Notes: generated by a model not told the origin, from the sequence alone. Shown: positions 15,183 through 25,201, counted from the first letter of the stretch. The stretch: 64,000 nt of DNA from CAUPWF01 sp963515125 (GCA_052116865.1 JBQKKG010000001.1:434001-498000), one strand, 5' to 3'. Translations and numbers: made by a program.

Positions 15183-15933
15183 ATGTATAAACGAAATAAA
15201 ACAAGAATTCGCACAAGCTGACAACGAAAAGTTACGTCTATTATATGCAAAATATGCAGAAGATAGTCGAGCTGGAGTTATCAGCTTGATTGCTAAGTAT
15301 CAAAAGAAAGAAAAACAACTAGAAAACGAGAAGAAACGTATTGAGTCCATGCGTATGTACGAAAAACAAAATGAAAGCTATCAATATATTTGTGGAATTG
15401 ATGAAGTAGGAAGAGGGCCACTTGCAGGGCCAGTTGTTGCAGGAGCAGTTATTCTACCTAAGGATTGTAATATTTTATATGTAAATGATTCTAAGAAATT
15501 AAGTGAGCCTATGAGAGAACAGCTGTATGAATTGATTATGGAACAGGCAGTTGCTACAGGAATTGGAATTGTAGGGCCCGTGAGAATTGATGAGATTAAT
15601 ATTTTGCAAGCAACTTATGAGGCAATGCGCTTAGCAATCAAGCAATTAAAAATTCAACCAGATTTACTACTGAATGATGCTGTTACCATACCACAGATAT
15701 CAATCAAACAAATACCAATCATAAAAGGTGATGCAAAAAGTATTTCAATAGCGGCAGCCAGTATTATTGCAAAAGTAACTAGAGACCGCCTTATGGTACA
15801 ATATGATGCAGTATTACCTGGGTATGGATTTGCTAGTAATAAAGGATATGGTGCAGCTGCCCATATTGAGGCGCTGAAGGAATTAGGATCAACTCCTATA
15901 CATCGTCAATCATTTATAAAGAATTTTATTTAA
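15175..15933 (+). CDS. rnhB: Ribonuclease HII
   Basis: RNase HII nicks the RNA strand at ribonucleotides embedded in DNA. The 252-aa protein carries an N-terminal helical extension of about 70 residues (as in Bacillus RnhB), then the catalytic core: GIDEVGRGPLAGPVVAGAV (DEVGRG motif), YVNDSKKLS, SIAAASIIAKVTRD and YGFASNKGYG. It overlaps the second lepB and precedes yraN by 23 bases. Confidence 0.96.
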   Translation: MSKCINEIKQEFAQADNEKLRLLYAKYAEDSRAGVISLIAKYQKKEKQLENEKKRIESMRMYEKQNESYQYICGIDEVGRGPLAGPVVAGAVILPKDCNILYVNDSKKLSEPMREQLYELIMEQAVATGIGIVGPVRIDEINILQATYEAMRLAIKQLKIQPDLLLNDAVTIPQISIKQIPIIKGDAKSISIAAASIIAKVTRDRLMVQYDAVLPGYGFASNKGYGAAAHIEALKELGSTPIHRQSFIKNFI

Positions 15934-15956
15934 CGTGTTGTCTATAGAGGAGATTT

Positions 15957-16313
15957 ATGTCATTTAACCAGAGGATAATTGGAAGTGCATATGAACAACA
16001 AGCAGGATTATATTTATCAGATCATCAATATCATATATTAGAATATAACTACAGATGTAAGTTAGGAGAAATTGATATCATAGCGAAAGATGGAGAATGG
16101 TTGGTCTTTTGTGAGGTGAAATATAGAAGTACGGATGTAAAAGGGCATCCATTAGAAGCAGTAAATGTTAGAAAGCAACATAAGATTTATAAATGTGCAA
16201 TGTATTATATGATGGAACGTGGTATAGACGATGTTCCATGTCGTTTTGATGTTGTTGGAATATTAGGTGATGAAGTAATATTAGTGAAAGATGCATATAC
16301 ATATGGGGAATAG
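15957..16313 (+). CDS. yraN: YraN-family endonuclease-fold protein (UPF0102)
   Basis: The 118-aa protein has the family signature GEIDIIAKDGEWLVFCEVKYRS, in which the E, D and ExK residues form a restriction-endonuclease-like metal site. It is found with rnhB in many bacteria. Its cellular role is not settled; a DNA repair or recombination role is often assumed. GAGGAG precedes ATG 15957. Confidence 0.9.
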   Translation: MSFNQRIIGSAYEQQAGLYLSDHQYHILEYNYRCKLGEIDIIAKDGEWLVFCEVKYRSTDVKGHPLEAVNVRKQHKIYKCAMYYMMERGIDDVPCRFDVVGILGDEVILVKDAYTYGE

Positions 16314-16315
16314 AA

Positions 16316-17212
16316 ATGAATAAAAGTAAGGAAAATATGAAGGTAGGAATACAATTTAAAAATAACAAACCAATTTTCAATGTAAAGGAGCGAGAGGGAG
16401 TAGTCTATTTAGAATACCCACTGCTTTCGGACACTGGGATAGTAACACATGCATTCTCTACGAGAATAGGAGGAGTGAGTACGGGGGATTATACTTCTAT
16501 GAATTTGAGTTTTACCCGTGGTGATAAAGAGGAATCTGTTAGAGAAAACTTTAGGAGAATTTCTAGAGCTATCGGTGTTGACGAATGTGATATGGTATTT
16601 TCGAAGCAAACACATACGACAAATGTACGTGTAGTGACACAAGATGACAGAGGAAAGGGATTGGTAGACCCTTTGGATTATGAAAACGTAGATGGACTCA
16701 TTACAAATGTCCCAGGAATTTGTCTAGCCACATTTTATGCTGATTGCGTTCCAATCTATCTTATTGATCCAGTAAATAAAGCTATAGGACTTAGCCATTC
16801 TGGATGGCGTGGAACAGTAGGGAAAATAGGAAAAGTAACATTAGAATGTATGAATCAACAATATGGTACCAATGCTAAAGATATAGTTGCAGCAATCGGG
16901 CCATCTATATGTAAAGAGTGTTATGAAGTAAGTGAAGATGTCATTATTGAATTTCAGAAGAATTATGATCAAGCAGAGTGGGAAGCGTTATTTTTTCAAA
17001 AAGAAAATGGCAAGTTTCAATTAGATTTATGGAAAGCAAATGAAATTGTATTATTGGATGCAGGAGTACCTAAAGACCATATTGCGGTGACAAATATTTG
17101 CACCTGTTGTAATGAGAATACGTTCTTTTCTCATAGGGCAACTCGGGGAAAACGTGGAAATCTAGGTGCTTTTTTAGCCCTTAACGTGGAAGAAAAAGGA
17201 GGATGTGTATAA
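16316..17212 (+). CDS. pgeF: YfiH/PgeF-type multicopper-oxidase-fold protein
   Basis: The 298-aa protein belongs to the YfiH (laccase-domain) family, called peptidoglycan editing factor in Enterobacteria and also shown to have purine nucleoside activity. The metal site is intact: His in QTHTTNV, Cys in YADCVPIYL and His in SHSGWRGT. The CTCCNENTFFSHRA segment near the C-terminus is also family-typical. The start ATG 16316 has GGGGA upstream, 2 bases after the yraN stop. The enzyme's role here is uncertain. Confidence 0.88.
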   Translation: MNKSKENMKVGIQFKNNKPIFNVKEREGVVYLEYPLLSDTGIVTHAFSTRIGGVSTGDYTSMNLSFTRGDKEESVRENFRRISRAIGVDECDMVFSKQTHTTNVRVVTQDDRGKGLVDPLDYENVDGLITNVPGICLATFYADCVPIYLIDPVNKAIGLSHSGWRGTVGKIGKVTLECMNQQYGTNAKDIVAAIGPSICKECYEVSEDVIIEFQKNYDQAEWEALFFQKENGKFQLDLWKANEIVLLDAGVPKDHIAVTNICTCCNENTFFSHRATRGKRGNLGAFLALNVEEKGGCV

Positions 17213-18095
17213 ATTGTTACTAACATCAGATATAGCTGTGAAGACAGCACAGGAAACAGTGGAAGAGGTAAGCAGATTTACAGCTTATCTAGACAATCAT
17301 GTATCAGATTTAATTAGTTTTGGAATAAAAGTATTATTAGCGATCTTATTCTTTCTCATTGGAGGAAGGATTATTAAATGGGTTAGAAATATTGTCAGAC
17401 GTTCACTGGAACGTTCGAAGGCAGATGTAGGGGTAGAGCAGTTCGTAGATTCGTTCTTGAAGTTTAGCTTATACGCAATTCTAATTGTAAGTATCGCAAT
17501 GAAATTTGGTGTAGAACCAGCTTCAGTAGCTGCGCTCTTAGGATCAGCAGGTGTAGCGATAGGCCTTGCATTACAAGGTAGTTTATCTAACCTAGCGGGA
17601 GGTGTGCTTATACTATTATTAAAACCTTTCGTTGTTGGAGATTATATTATTGAGGATAATCATAAGAATGAAGGAACTGTAAAAGAGATTCAAATATTTT
17701 ACACAAAGTTATCAACCATAGACAACAAGACCATTGTGATTCCTAATGGATCTTTAGCAAATAATAGTTTGACAAATGTAACTGCTAAAAATGAACGAAG
17801 ATTGGATTTATATATTGATGTTTCATATGAGGCTGATATAAAAAAAGCAAAGGAAGTAATTATCAAAATACTACATCAAGAGGAGAAAATTTTAAAAGAG
17901 GAAGAGATTATTGTCTTTGTGGATAGCCTGTCTCAAAGTTCCGTTGTTATTGGTACGAGAGCTTGGGTAAGAACAGAAGATTATTGGACGACAAAATGGA
18001 GATTATTAGAACTAATTAAATTGACGTTTGATAAAGAAAAAATTGTAATACCATATAATCAATTGACAGTTCATGTGGAGGATGGAAAGGAATAG
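17205..18095 (+). CDS. mscS: MscS-family mechanosensitive ion channel
   Basis: The 296-aa protein has membrane helices at about residues 37-58, 83-105 and a pore helix (LLGSAGVAIGLALQGSLSNLAGG), followed by the MscS beta domain (FVVGDYI, STIDNKTIVIPNG) and a C-terminal domain. It would relieve turgor on osmotic downshock. The start is uncertain: GTG 17205 is only 2 bases after AGGAGG and overlaps the pgeF stop, so TTG 17214 may be the true start. The gene lies between pgeF and the P-type ATPase, same strand. Confidence 0.92.
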   Translation: MYKLLLTSDIAVKTAQETVEEVSRFTAYLDNHVSDLISFGIKVLLAILFFLIGGRIIKWVRNIVRRSLERSKADVGVEQFVDSFLKFSLYAILIVSIAMKFGVEPASVAALLGSAGVAIGLALQGSLSNLAGGVLILLLKPFVVGDYIIEDNHKNEGTVKEIQIFYTKLSTIDNKTIVIPNGSLANNSLTNVTAKNERRLDLYIDVSYEADIKKAKEVIIKILHQEEKILKEEEIIVFVDSLSQSSVVIGTRAWVRTEDYWTTKWRLLELIKLTFDKEKIVIPYNQLTVHVEDGKE

Positions 18096-18098
18096 TAT

Positions 18099-20672
18099 AT
18101 GAGTAATTGGCAGGGACTAACTACAGAAGAAGCTGATGCAAAACTTAGAGAAGTTGGAGAAAATAAGCTACAGGCAAAAAAGAAGAAATCATATGCAAGA
18201 AGATTTGGAGAACAATTTAAAGATGCAATGATTCTTATCCTTTTAATTGCGGCAGGAATCTCGTTTGTAATTGCCCTCCAAGGACATGATACAAAAGAGT
18301 TTTTTGAACCGGCTTTAATCTTATTTATTGTAGTTTTAAATGCAATCATGGGAGTAGTGCAAGAAAGTAAGGCGGAAAAAGCATTAGAAGCTTTGCAAAA
18401 TATGTCTGCGCCACATGCGCGTGTACAAAGAGATGGGAAAGAACTGTTTATTGATGCACTCATGCTTGTGCCAGGAGATATTATTATGGTAGAAGCGGGA
18501 GATTATGTGCCGGCAGATGCTAAATTATTAGAAGCAGCTAATTTAAAAGCAGAAGAATCGGCCTTAACTGGAGAGTCTGTACCAGTGGATAAGGATGCCA
18601 ATGCTATTGTAGACGGTGATGTACCAATAGGGGATCGTGTAAATATGATTTTCACAGGTTGCTCCATCACCTATGGCCGAGCGATAGCGATGGTGACGGC
18701 AACGGGAATGAATACAGAAATGGGTAAGATTGCAGGCCTGCTAAACCAAGAGGCTGAGGAACAGACACCTTTGCAAAAAAAATTAGCACAATTAGGAAAG
18801 ACATTAGGAATCGTAGCCTTAGGCATTTGTGCTATCATATTTGGAATTGGAATGCTAGACGGTATTCCTATACTTGAGATTTTTATGACTGCAGTATCGT
18901 TAGCGGTATCTGCAATTCCAGAAGGGCTACCTGCAATTGTGACAATTGTGTTGTCTATTGGCGTAACACGGATGGTAAAGCAAAATGCCATTATAAGAAG
19001 ACTTCCAGCTGTTGAAACATTAGGAAGCGCATCTGTTATCTGTTCTGATAAGACGGGCACATTGACGCAGAATCGTATGACATTAGTGAAAGCATATCAT
19101 ATCGAAATGAATGAGATGGAAGATATTTGCGATCATAATAGTCCTGAAATAACCAAATTATTGCAATATGCAACCCTATGCTGTGACGGAAATGTTGTGA
19201 TAGAAGAGGGAAAAGAAAAGCACTTAGGAGATCCAACAGAAACATCTATTGTATTTGCGACCATGAAAAATGGATTCACAAAAGAGCAATTAAATACGTT
19301 ATACCCAAGAATTGCAGAACTGCCATTTGATTCAGATAGAAAGTTAATGTCAGTCATTAATGAAATAGATAATAAAAAAATTGTGATTACAAAAGGTGCT
19401 TATGATAGCATTATATCTAAATGCGTGGCAGGGAATTCTGAGCGTGTCAAGGGTTTAGTGGATGAACTAAGTGCGCAAGCATTGCGTGTTTTGGCGATTG
19501 CATATAAGGAGATGAAAGAATTGCCTCAAAAAATCACAACCGAAGAATTGGAATGTGATTTGACATTAATTGGATTAGTATGCATGATAGATCCGCCAAG
19601 ACAAGAAGCAAAAGAAGCAGTAAGGCTATGTAGAAAAGCGGGCATACAACCAGTTATGATTACAGGTGATCATGTGGTAACAGCTTCAGCAATAGCAAAA
19701 GAACTTGGAATACTAGTGGAAGGGGATCTAGCAATTACTGGTGAACAGCTACAACAAATGGATGAGCAACAATTGCAGCAAGGAGTGCGCAAAATTTCAG
19801 TATATGCCAGGGTATCACCGCAAGATAAAATTCGAATTGTGAAAGCATGGCAAAAACAAGGAGAAATTGTATCTATGACTGGGGATGGTGTAAATGATGC
19901 ACCTGCCCTTAAGGCTGCCGACATTGGATGCGCTATGGGGATTACAGGTACGGATGTTGCCAAAGGTGCTTCTGACATGACACTTATGGATGACAACTTT
20001 GCAACGATAGTGCAGGCTGTAAAAGAAGGCCGTGGGATATATGACAATATCAAGAAGGCGGTTGCATTTTTGCTTGGTACGAATGTTGGGGAAGTACTAA
20101 CTGTATTTATTGCTATGTTGATATGGAAGAATTCACCGTTATTATCGATGCAACTATTGTGGATAAATCTTGTTACGGATAGTTTGCCTGCGATTGCACT
20201 TGGTATGGAGGCTGTGGAGGCGGAGGTTATGGAACGCAAACCTAAACCCAAAAGTGAAGGGATATTTGCACAGGGGCTAGGTGTAAGAATTTTATTACAA
20301 GGGGCAATGTTTGCAGTACTCACATTAATTGGATTTTATCTTGGTTGGAAAGAATATGGAACATTAGATGGTGGAAGGACATTAGCTTTTATGGTCTTAG
20401 CATTCACACAAGTAGTTCATTCTTATAATATGCGTTCAGAACGTTCGTTGTTTCAGATAGGTGCTTTCTCAAACAAATACTTAAATATTGCTACTAGTAT
20501 TTCCTGCTTACTTATGGCAATTGTATTATTTGTCCCACCTATTGCATATGCATTTGGGCTGGTTATATTATCAAGTAAACTTTATTTGATAGGAATTGGA
20601 TTAGCATTAGTGCCGTTGATTGTTATAGAGGTGTCAAAAGCTTTTGGTCTGATAAAAACAGCAAAAAAATAA
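18099..20672 (+). CDS. Calcium-translocating P-type ATPase (PacL/SERCA-like)
   Basis: The 857-aa protein is a P2-type cation pump: N-terminal cation-ATPase domain, actuator TGESVPV loop, membrane motif VSAIPEGLPAIVTIVLSIG (PEGLP), phosphorylation site CSDKTGTLTQNRM, nucleotide domain, GDGVNDAPALKAADIG hinge and four further C-terminal membrane helices. PEGLP with two acidic residues later in M6 (NLVTDSLPAIALG) fits Ca2+ transport out of the cell. It is the last gene of the long plus-strand cluster and stops 1 base before the convergent tRNA-Thr gene. Confidence 0.93.
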   Translation: MSNWQGLTTEEADAKLREVGENKLQAKKKKSYARRFGEQFKDAMILILLIAAGISFVIALQGHDTKEFFEPALILFIVVLNAIMGVVQESKAEKALEALQNMSAPHARVQRDGKELFIDALMLVPGDIIMVEAGDYVPADAKLLEAANLKAEESALTGESVPVDKDANAIVDGDVPIGDRVNMIFTGCSITYGRAIAMVTATGMNTEMGKIAGLLNQEAEEQTPLQKKLAQLGKTLGIVALGICAIIFGIGMLDGIPILEIFMTAVSLAVSAIPEGLPAIVTIVLSIGVTRMVKQNAIIRRLPAVETLGSASVICSDKTGTLTQNRMTLVKAYHIEMNEMEDICDHNSPEITKLLQYATLCCDGNVVIEEGKEKHLGDPTETSIVFATMKNGFTKEQLNTLYPRIAELPFDSDRKLMSVINEIDNKKIVITKGAYDSIISKCVAGNSERVKGLVDELSAQALRVLAIAYKEMKELPQKITTEELECDLTLIGLVCMIDPPRQEAKEAVRLCRKAGIQPVMITGDHVVTASAIAKELGILVEGDLAITGEQLQQMDEQQLQQGVRKISVYARVSPQDKIRIVKAWQKQGEIVSMTGDGVNDAPALKAADIGCAMGITGTDVAKGASDMTLMDDNFATIVQAVKEGRGIYDNIKKAVAFLLGTNVGEVLTVFIAMLIWKNSPLLSMQLLWINLVTDSLPAIALGMEAVEAEVMERKPKPKSEGIFAQGLGVRILLQGAMFAVLTLIGFYLGWKEYGTLDGGRTLAFMVLAFTQVVHSYNMRSERSLFQIGAFSNKYLNIATSISCLLMAIVLFVPPIAYAFGLVILSSKLYLIGIGLALVPLIVIEVSKAFGLIKTAKK

Positions 20673-20745
20673 AGCTCAAAATCGGATTTGAACCGACGAC
20701 CCCTTCATTACGAGTGAAGTGCTCTACCAACTGAGCTATTTGAGC
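20673..20745 (-). tRNA. tRNA-Thr (CGT anticodon)
   Basis: The minus-strand sequence folds as a 73-nt cloverleaf. The acceptor arms GCTCAAA and TTTGAGC pair, the D arm is TAGCTCAGTTGGTAGAGC, the anticodon stem-loop is CTTCA-CTCGTAA-TGAAG with anticodon CGT, and the T loop contains GGTTCAAATCC. CCA is not encoded. It lies directly against the P-type ATPase stop codon. Confidence 0.96.
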
Positions 20746-20775
20746 TTATGTAATGAAAAAATCATCACAAAATCT

Positions 20776-20803
20776 ATTATATATCATTTTTACAAATATG
20801 CAA
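20776..20803 (-). promoter_or_regulatory. Promoter of tRNA-Thr
   Basis: On the minus strand TTGCAT (20803-20798) and TATAAT (20781-20776) are 16 bases apart, about 30 bases upstream of the tRNA. The tRNA-Leu gene has the same -35 box. Confidence 0.65.
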
Positions 20804-20842
20804 GTATATTTTTTGAAAAATCCATTTTTTGATTTAAAATGA

Positions 20843-20871
20843 TTGAATTAAATAATGAAGCCAAGTATAAT
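20843..20871 (+). promoter_or_regulatory. Promoter of the cyclic-di-GMP genes
   Basis: TTGAAT (20843-20848) and TATAAT (20866-20871) with a 17-base spacer predict a start near 20878. That excludes the upstream in-frame ATG at 20855 as the start codon. Confidence 0.65.
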
Positions 20872-20920
20872 ATATTGTATAATTATGTCGAAAAATGGCT
20901 TGAGGGAGTTGGTATATAAT

Positions 20921-23488
20921 ATGATGGCTAAAAAGAAAATACTCGTAGTAGATGATAGCATATTTAATAGAGCAGTACTTTATCGGATATTGAATGAAGA
21001 GTATGACATTTGTGAAGCAGAAAATGGAAGAAAAGGGTTAGAAATTCTAGAAGAGTATCATGAGATCATTTCTGTAATTATACTCGATGTTGTGATGCCA
21101 GAAATGGGAGGATATGAATTTCTTCGTAATATTGGTAGCCAACAGAGATATAACAATATTCCAATAATAGTTCTAACTGGAAATGATGATATTCCTAGTG
21201 AACTAAAGGCCATGGAATTGGGAGCATGGGATTACGTTTCCAAACCTTATAATGCACAAATCATGAAGTTTCGTATAAAAAATGTAATTGAAAAGAGTAA
21301 GCTGAGCGTATTGAATAAAATGAAGTATTTAGCAGAGTTTGATGACTTGACTAAGATATTTAATAAGGCGAAGTTCTTCGATGAAACTCGTAAGATGATT
21401 AACGAGAATAAGGGGGAGAACTTTGCCTTTGTTCGTTTTGATATCGATCGATTTCAATTAATAAATTCGTTTTTTGGACGTGAGGAAGGAGATCAATTAT
21501 TAAAGTATATAGCACGCGAACTAGGAGTGCTTTCAGAAGAATTTGAAAATATGACGTATGGACGTATGGAATCAGATATTTTTTGTTTTTGCGTCGAATA
21601 TAATTTAAAAAAATTAAGATGTGTATTAGAACAAGGAAGGGAATTAATGGCTGCTTATAGTGTAAACTATGATATTGCACCATCCTTTGGAATCTATATA
21701 ATTGTAGATAAGATGTTATCCATTGACACCATATATGACTTAGCATCTTTGGCAGCAAAGAAGTGTAAAGGAAGTTATTTAGAGTACTATGCCTTTTATG
21801 ATAAAAAGATGAGCATTAAGCTATCTAGAGAACAAGAAATTGTGAATGAGATGTGTAATGCTTTAAAGAATCAACAATTTGAGGTGTATTTTCAACCCAA
21901 GTTTCATCTGAGTAGTAACATACTAAGTGGAGCAGAGGCATTAGTTAGATGGAGGCATCCAAAACATGGGGCAATATCACCAAGCGAGTTTATTCCGATA
22001 TTTGAACAAAATGGATTTATAACAAAATTAGATTTTTATGTTTGGGAAAAGGTTTGCCAGATTATGCACCAATGGATAGTAGAGAGAAAGCCGATTTATC
22101 CTATTTCAGTGAATATATCACGGGTTACTTTGTATCATACCAAATTAGTAGACGTAATTGTAGATATGGTAACGAGATATGAGATCCCAATTGAAATGTT
22201 TCAGCTAAAAATAACAGAAAGTGCGTATATGGAAAATCCAATCATTATGTTAGAAATCATGGAAAAGTTACATAAAATTGGATTTATTATTATGATGGAT
22301 GATTTTGGAAGTGGATATTCTTCCTTAAACACATTAAAAGATATTCCTGTAGATATTTTGAAAATTGACATGAATTTTTTGGCCACTGGAAATAGTAATG
22401 GCAGAGCAGAAAATATTATTGCCTCTATTATTCGGATGGCTAAATGGTTAAATATGCCAGTGATAGCAGAGGGTGTAGAGACGAAACACCAATCAGATTT
22501 TTTGAAGAGTATTGGCTGTGAGTATGTACAGGGGTATTATTTTGGGAAACCGATGCCAGAAGATGAATATGCACATATTATTGACCATGTACATAAAGCG
22601 CAGGAACGAAAAGTAGATGAGAATTATGCCCAAATGAATCAGGACTTCATATGGGCATCTCATTCACAAATTGAGGTACTTTTTAATAATGTCCTTCAAG
22701 CAGTTGCACTATATGAATACAGTGGTGAAAAGATAGAGCTGTTAAGAGTAAATGATGCTTTTTATGACTTGATTGGGTATGAAGATACAATACAGTGCTA
22801 TGACGCACCGTTAAACTTGATTGATCAGAAGCATCGACAGACTGTATTAGAATCATTTCAAAGAGCAATTGATACCAAAGATAAGTCAGAGTGTGAATAC
22901 ATTAAAAGAAGAATAGATGGAAGTAATGTGTGGATTAGTTTAAAGTTAAAGTACATCAATCAGATTGGTCAATCACATTTGGTTTTTAGCGCGTTAACAG
23001 ATGTGACAGTGCAAAAGCAAACAGAAATAGAGTTACAAAAATATAAATCAATAGTTGTTAATCAGCCGTTGATGACAAATACAATGTTAATTGTAGATGA
23101 TATAGAAACAAACCGGGCTATATTGAGAGAAATTTTTGAACCATTATATACGGTGTTAGAATCTAAAAATGGACATCAAGCACTAGATCAATTAATAGAC
23201 ATTGATTATCAAGTGGATATTATACTACTTGATATGGTCATGCCGGAACTAGATGGATTAGGTTTTTTAGAATATAGAAGGGATCATGCTGCATTGATGA
23301 AAATTCCGGTTGTTGTTATTGCGGCAGAAAGTAATGAAAAAATACAAATAGAAACGTTGTCATTGGGTGCCAGTGACTATATTATAAAACCAATTATTCC
23401 AGAAGTTGTTTTGCGCAGGGTTAGCAATATTTTAGAGTTAGGGTATAGAGGAAAATCTAGTACTTTGTTAGAGGAGAGTGATTCTTAA
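20921..23488 (+). CDS. Response-regulator cyclic-di-GMP phosphodiesterase (REC-degenerate GGDEF-EAL-PAS-REC)
   Basis: The 855-aa cytoplasmic protein has five regions. REC1 has phospho-Asp near residue 56 (VIILDVVMPEMGG). A GGDEF-like domain follows in which the signature is replaced by RMESD, so it is probably not a cyclase. The EAL domain from about 310 keeps EALVRW, VNISR, KITES, DDFGSGYSS, KID and EGVET, so phosphodiesterase activity is likely. A PAS-like region sits around 610-700. A C-terminal REC2 has its Asp in LLDMVMPELDG (about 770). The start at ATG 20921 or 20924 has GGGAG 12 bases upstream. The stop overlaps the next start by one base. A histidine kinase partner is not in the window. 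Confidence 0.9.
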   Translation: MMAKKKILVVDDSIFNRAVLYRILNEEYDICEAENGRKGLEILEEYHEIISVIILDVVMPEMGGYEFLRNIGSQQRYNNIPIIVLTGNDDIPSELKAMELGAWDYVSKPYNAQIMKFRIKNVIEKSKLSVLNKMKYLAEFDDLTKIFNKAKFFDETRKMINENKGENFAFVRFDIDRFQLINSFFGREEGDQLLKYIARELGVLSEEFENMTYGRMESDIFCFCVEYNLKKLRCVLEQGRELMAAYSVNYDIAPSFGIYIIVDKMLSIDTIYDLASLAAKKCKGSYLEYYAFYDKKMSIKLSREQEIVNEMCNALKNQQFEVYFQPKFHLSSNILSGAEALVRWRHPKHGAISPSEFIPIFEQNGFITKLDFYVWEKVCQIMHQWIVERKPIYPISVNISRVTLYHTKLVDVIVDMVTRYEIPIEMFQLKITESAYMENPIIMLEIMEKLHKIGFIIMMDDFGSGYSSLNTLKDIPVDILKIDMNFLATGNSNGRAENIIASIIRMAKWLNMPVIAEGVETKHQSDFLKSIGCEYVQGYYFGKPMPEDEYAHIIDHVHKAQERKVDENYAQMNQDFIWASHSQIEVLFNNVLQAVALYEYSGEKIELLRVNDAFYDLIGYEDTIQCYDAPLNLIDQKHRQTVLESFQRAIDTKDKSECEYIKRRIDGSNVWISLKLKYINQIGQSHLVFSALTDVTVQKQTEIELQKYKSIVVNQPLMTNTMLIVDDIETNRAILREIFEPLYTVLESKNGHQALDQLIDIDYQVDIILLDMVMPELDGLGFLEYRRDHAALMKIPVVVIAAESNEKIQIETLSLGASDYIIKPIIPEVVLRRVSNILELGYRGKSSTLLEESDS

Positions 23489-25188
23489 TGAAGCATACAA
23501 AATTAAAGAAGGTTATGATTGTAGATGATAATGAAATTAACAGAATATTATTAAGTAAAATGTTGAAAGGGTATTATCAGGTCATTTCGATTGAGAATGG
23601 GAAAAAAGCTTTAGAATATATTATAGAATCACGTTATGCAATTGATGCAGTACTATTAGACATCATTATGCCTGTAATGAATGGACATGAATTTCTTAAA
23701 GCGCGTAGTCAAAATGACCGTATTTTAGGAATACCCGTCATGGTAATATCGCAAGCAGAGACACCCAATGATGAGATTGTAGCCTTACAGCTTGGAGCAA
23801 ATGATTTTATAAAAAAGCCCTATGAACCAATGATTATAAGGCAAAGAATAGCTAATTTAATACAGTTAAGTGAAATTGTTGTGGAGAGAAATAAAGCACA
23901 ATTAGTGATTAGTAAATTAAAAGATGAAAAATTATTGAACTTACAGCAATATGAGAGACAAAGAAGTTATTTAAAAGCTTCTGCTGATGGGAAATTAGGA
24001 TATCTTGAATTTAATCTGACAAATGGAGATTTAATAGAAGCAAATGATGCGGTTTTAAAGATGTTACATGAGGAAGAAAACATTACGTTAGGTGCTGTTA
24101 CAGAAAAATTTATGTCAGAAATCATTTATGAAAAGGACAAAGTTTTATTTGAACCTTTAGTGTTAAATCGTAATCTGATAGAGGACTGGCAACAAGGAAA
24201 AAGTGAAAAATATATAGAGTGTCGTGTATTGATTTCAGAAAATGAGCAACAAGATGAGTATAGATGGGTTGGGATTTCTTATCATTATATTGTGAATCCA
24301 GAAAAGGGGCACTTATATCTTATTATAGTAATTCAAGATATAAATCAGCAAAAATTAGAAGAATGCGAGATGAAAAATCAAGCAAAGAAGGATTCGCTAA
24401 CTGGAGTATTGAATCGGGCGGCGCTAGAACGCTTGACGAAACAGAAATTAGAGCATTTAGAAAGTCATAATGGAATGTCTGCATTCATCATTCTGGATTT
24501 AGATGATTTTAAGTATATCAATGATACCTATGGTCATACATTTGGTGATAAAACTTTAAAATATGTGGCTGGTAAATTAAAATCGTTGTTTCGCTCCCAA
24601 GATATTGTAGGGAGGTTAGGTGGAGATGAATTTGTAATTTTTATGAATCATATACCTTCGGAGGAAATTGCAAAAAGAAAAGGAAATATGATATGTGAGA
24701 GTTTTCATGACTTTGAAGGCAATAACTCCAAATTTGTACTTACATGTTCAGTGGGAATTGCGTTGACGCCTACTCACGGCACGACTTTTGAAGAACTATA
24801 TCGTAGTGCAGATAAAGCATTATACCAAGCAAAGAGATGTGGAAAAAATGGATGTGCTGTGTATGAAGATACGGAAGCAGAAGATAAAGTAAATGCTTGT
24901 TCAGATGAAACGTGTGTAAAGATCGAAACTATTTTACATGATTTAGGTAATAGAATAAAGAATGTTTTTTCACAGGAAAATCTTCTATTATGGGTGCAAA
25001 GTGAACCACAAGGAATCAGACAATATTATTGTTTTAAACAACAAATAAAAGAGGAACAAACATATTTAGTGAAAATGGAAGATATAGACTCATGTGAATA
25101 TTGTCAGCAGCAATGGTGGAGTATTCGAGATGCCCAAGGCCATCTTGTAAATACCATAGGATATGCATATGTAGACAGTTGTAAATAG
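23488..25188 (+). CDS. Response-regulator diguanylate cyclase (REC-linker-GGDEF) with Cys-containing C-terminal domain
   Basis: The 566-aa protein makes cyclic-di-GMP. The REC domain has its phospho-Asp at about 56 (AVLLDIIMPVMNG). A PAS-like linker occupies about 150-290. The GGDEF domain is intact (GRLGGDEFVIF, about 375-385), with an inhibitory RxxD site (RSQD) five residues before GGDEF. After the cyclase come about 100 extra residues with CSDETC and CEYCQQQWW, which I do not recognise. TAATG overlap with the phosphodiesterase gene indicates coupled translation, so a single operon makes and degrades the messenger. Confidence 0.92.
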   Translation: MKHTKLKKVMIVDDNEINRILLSKMLKGYYQVISIENGKKALEYIIESRYAIDAVLLDIIMPVMNGHEFLKARSQNDRILGIPVMVISQAETPNDEIVALQLGANDFIKKPYEPMIIRQRIANLIQLSEIVVERNKAQLVISKLKDEKLLNLQQYERQRSYLKASADGKLGYLEFNLTNGDLIEANDAVLKMLHEEENITLGAVTEKFMSEIIYEKDKVLFEPLVLNRNLIEDWQQGKSEKYIECRVLISENEQQDEYRWVGISYHYIVNPEKGHLYLIIVIQDINQQKLEECEMKNQAKKDSLTGVLNRAALERLTKQKLEHLESHNGMSAFIILDLDDFKYINDTYGHTFGDKTLKYVAGKLKSLFRSQDIVGRLGGDEFVIFMNHIPSEEIAKRKGNMICESFHDFEGNNSKFVLTCSVGIALTPTHGTTFEELYRSADKALYQAKRCGKNGCAVYEDTEAEDKVNACSDETCVKIETILHDLGNRIKNVFSQENLLLWVQSEPQGIRQYYCFKQQIKEEQTYLVKMEDIDSCEYCQQQWWSIRDAQGHLVNTIGYAYVDSCK

Positions 25189-25201
25189 ACAACTGTCATT
25201 G

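Noticed and set aside
20855..20920. Upstream start codon of the EAL protein at 20855
   Set aside because: The promoter -10 box at 20866-20871 lies inside this extension, so a transcript starting near 20878 cannot include it. ATG 20921 is preferred.
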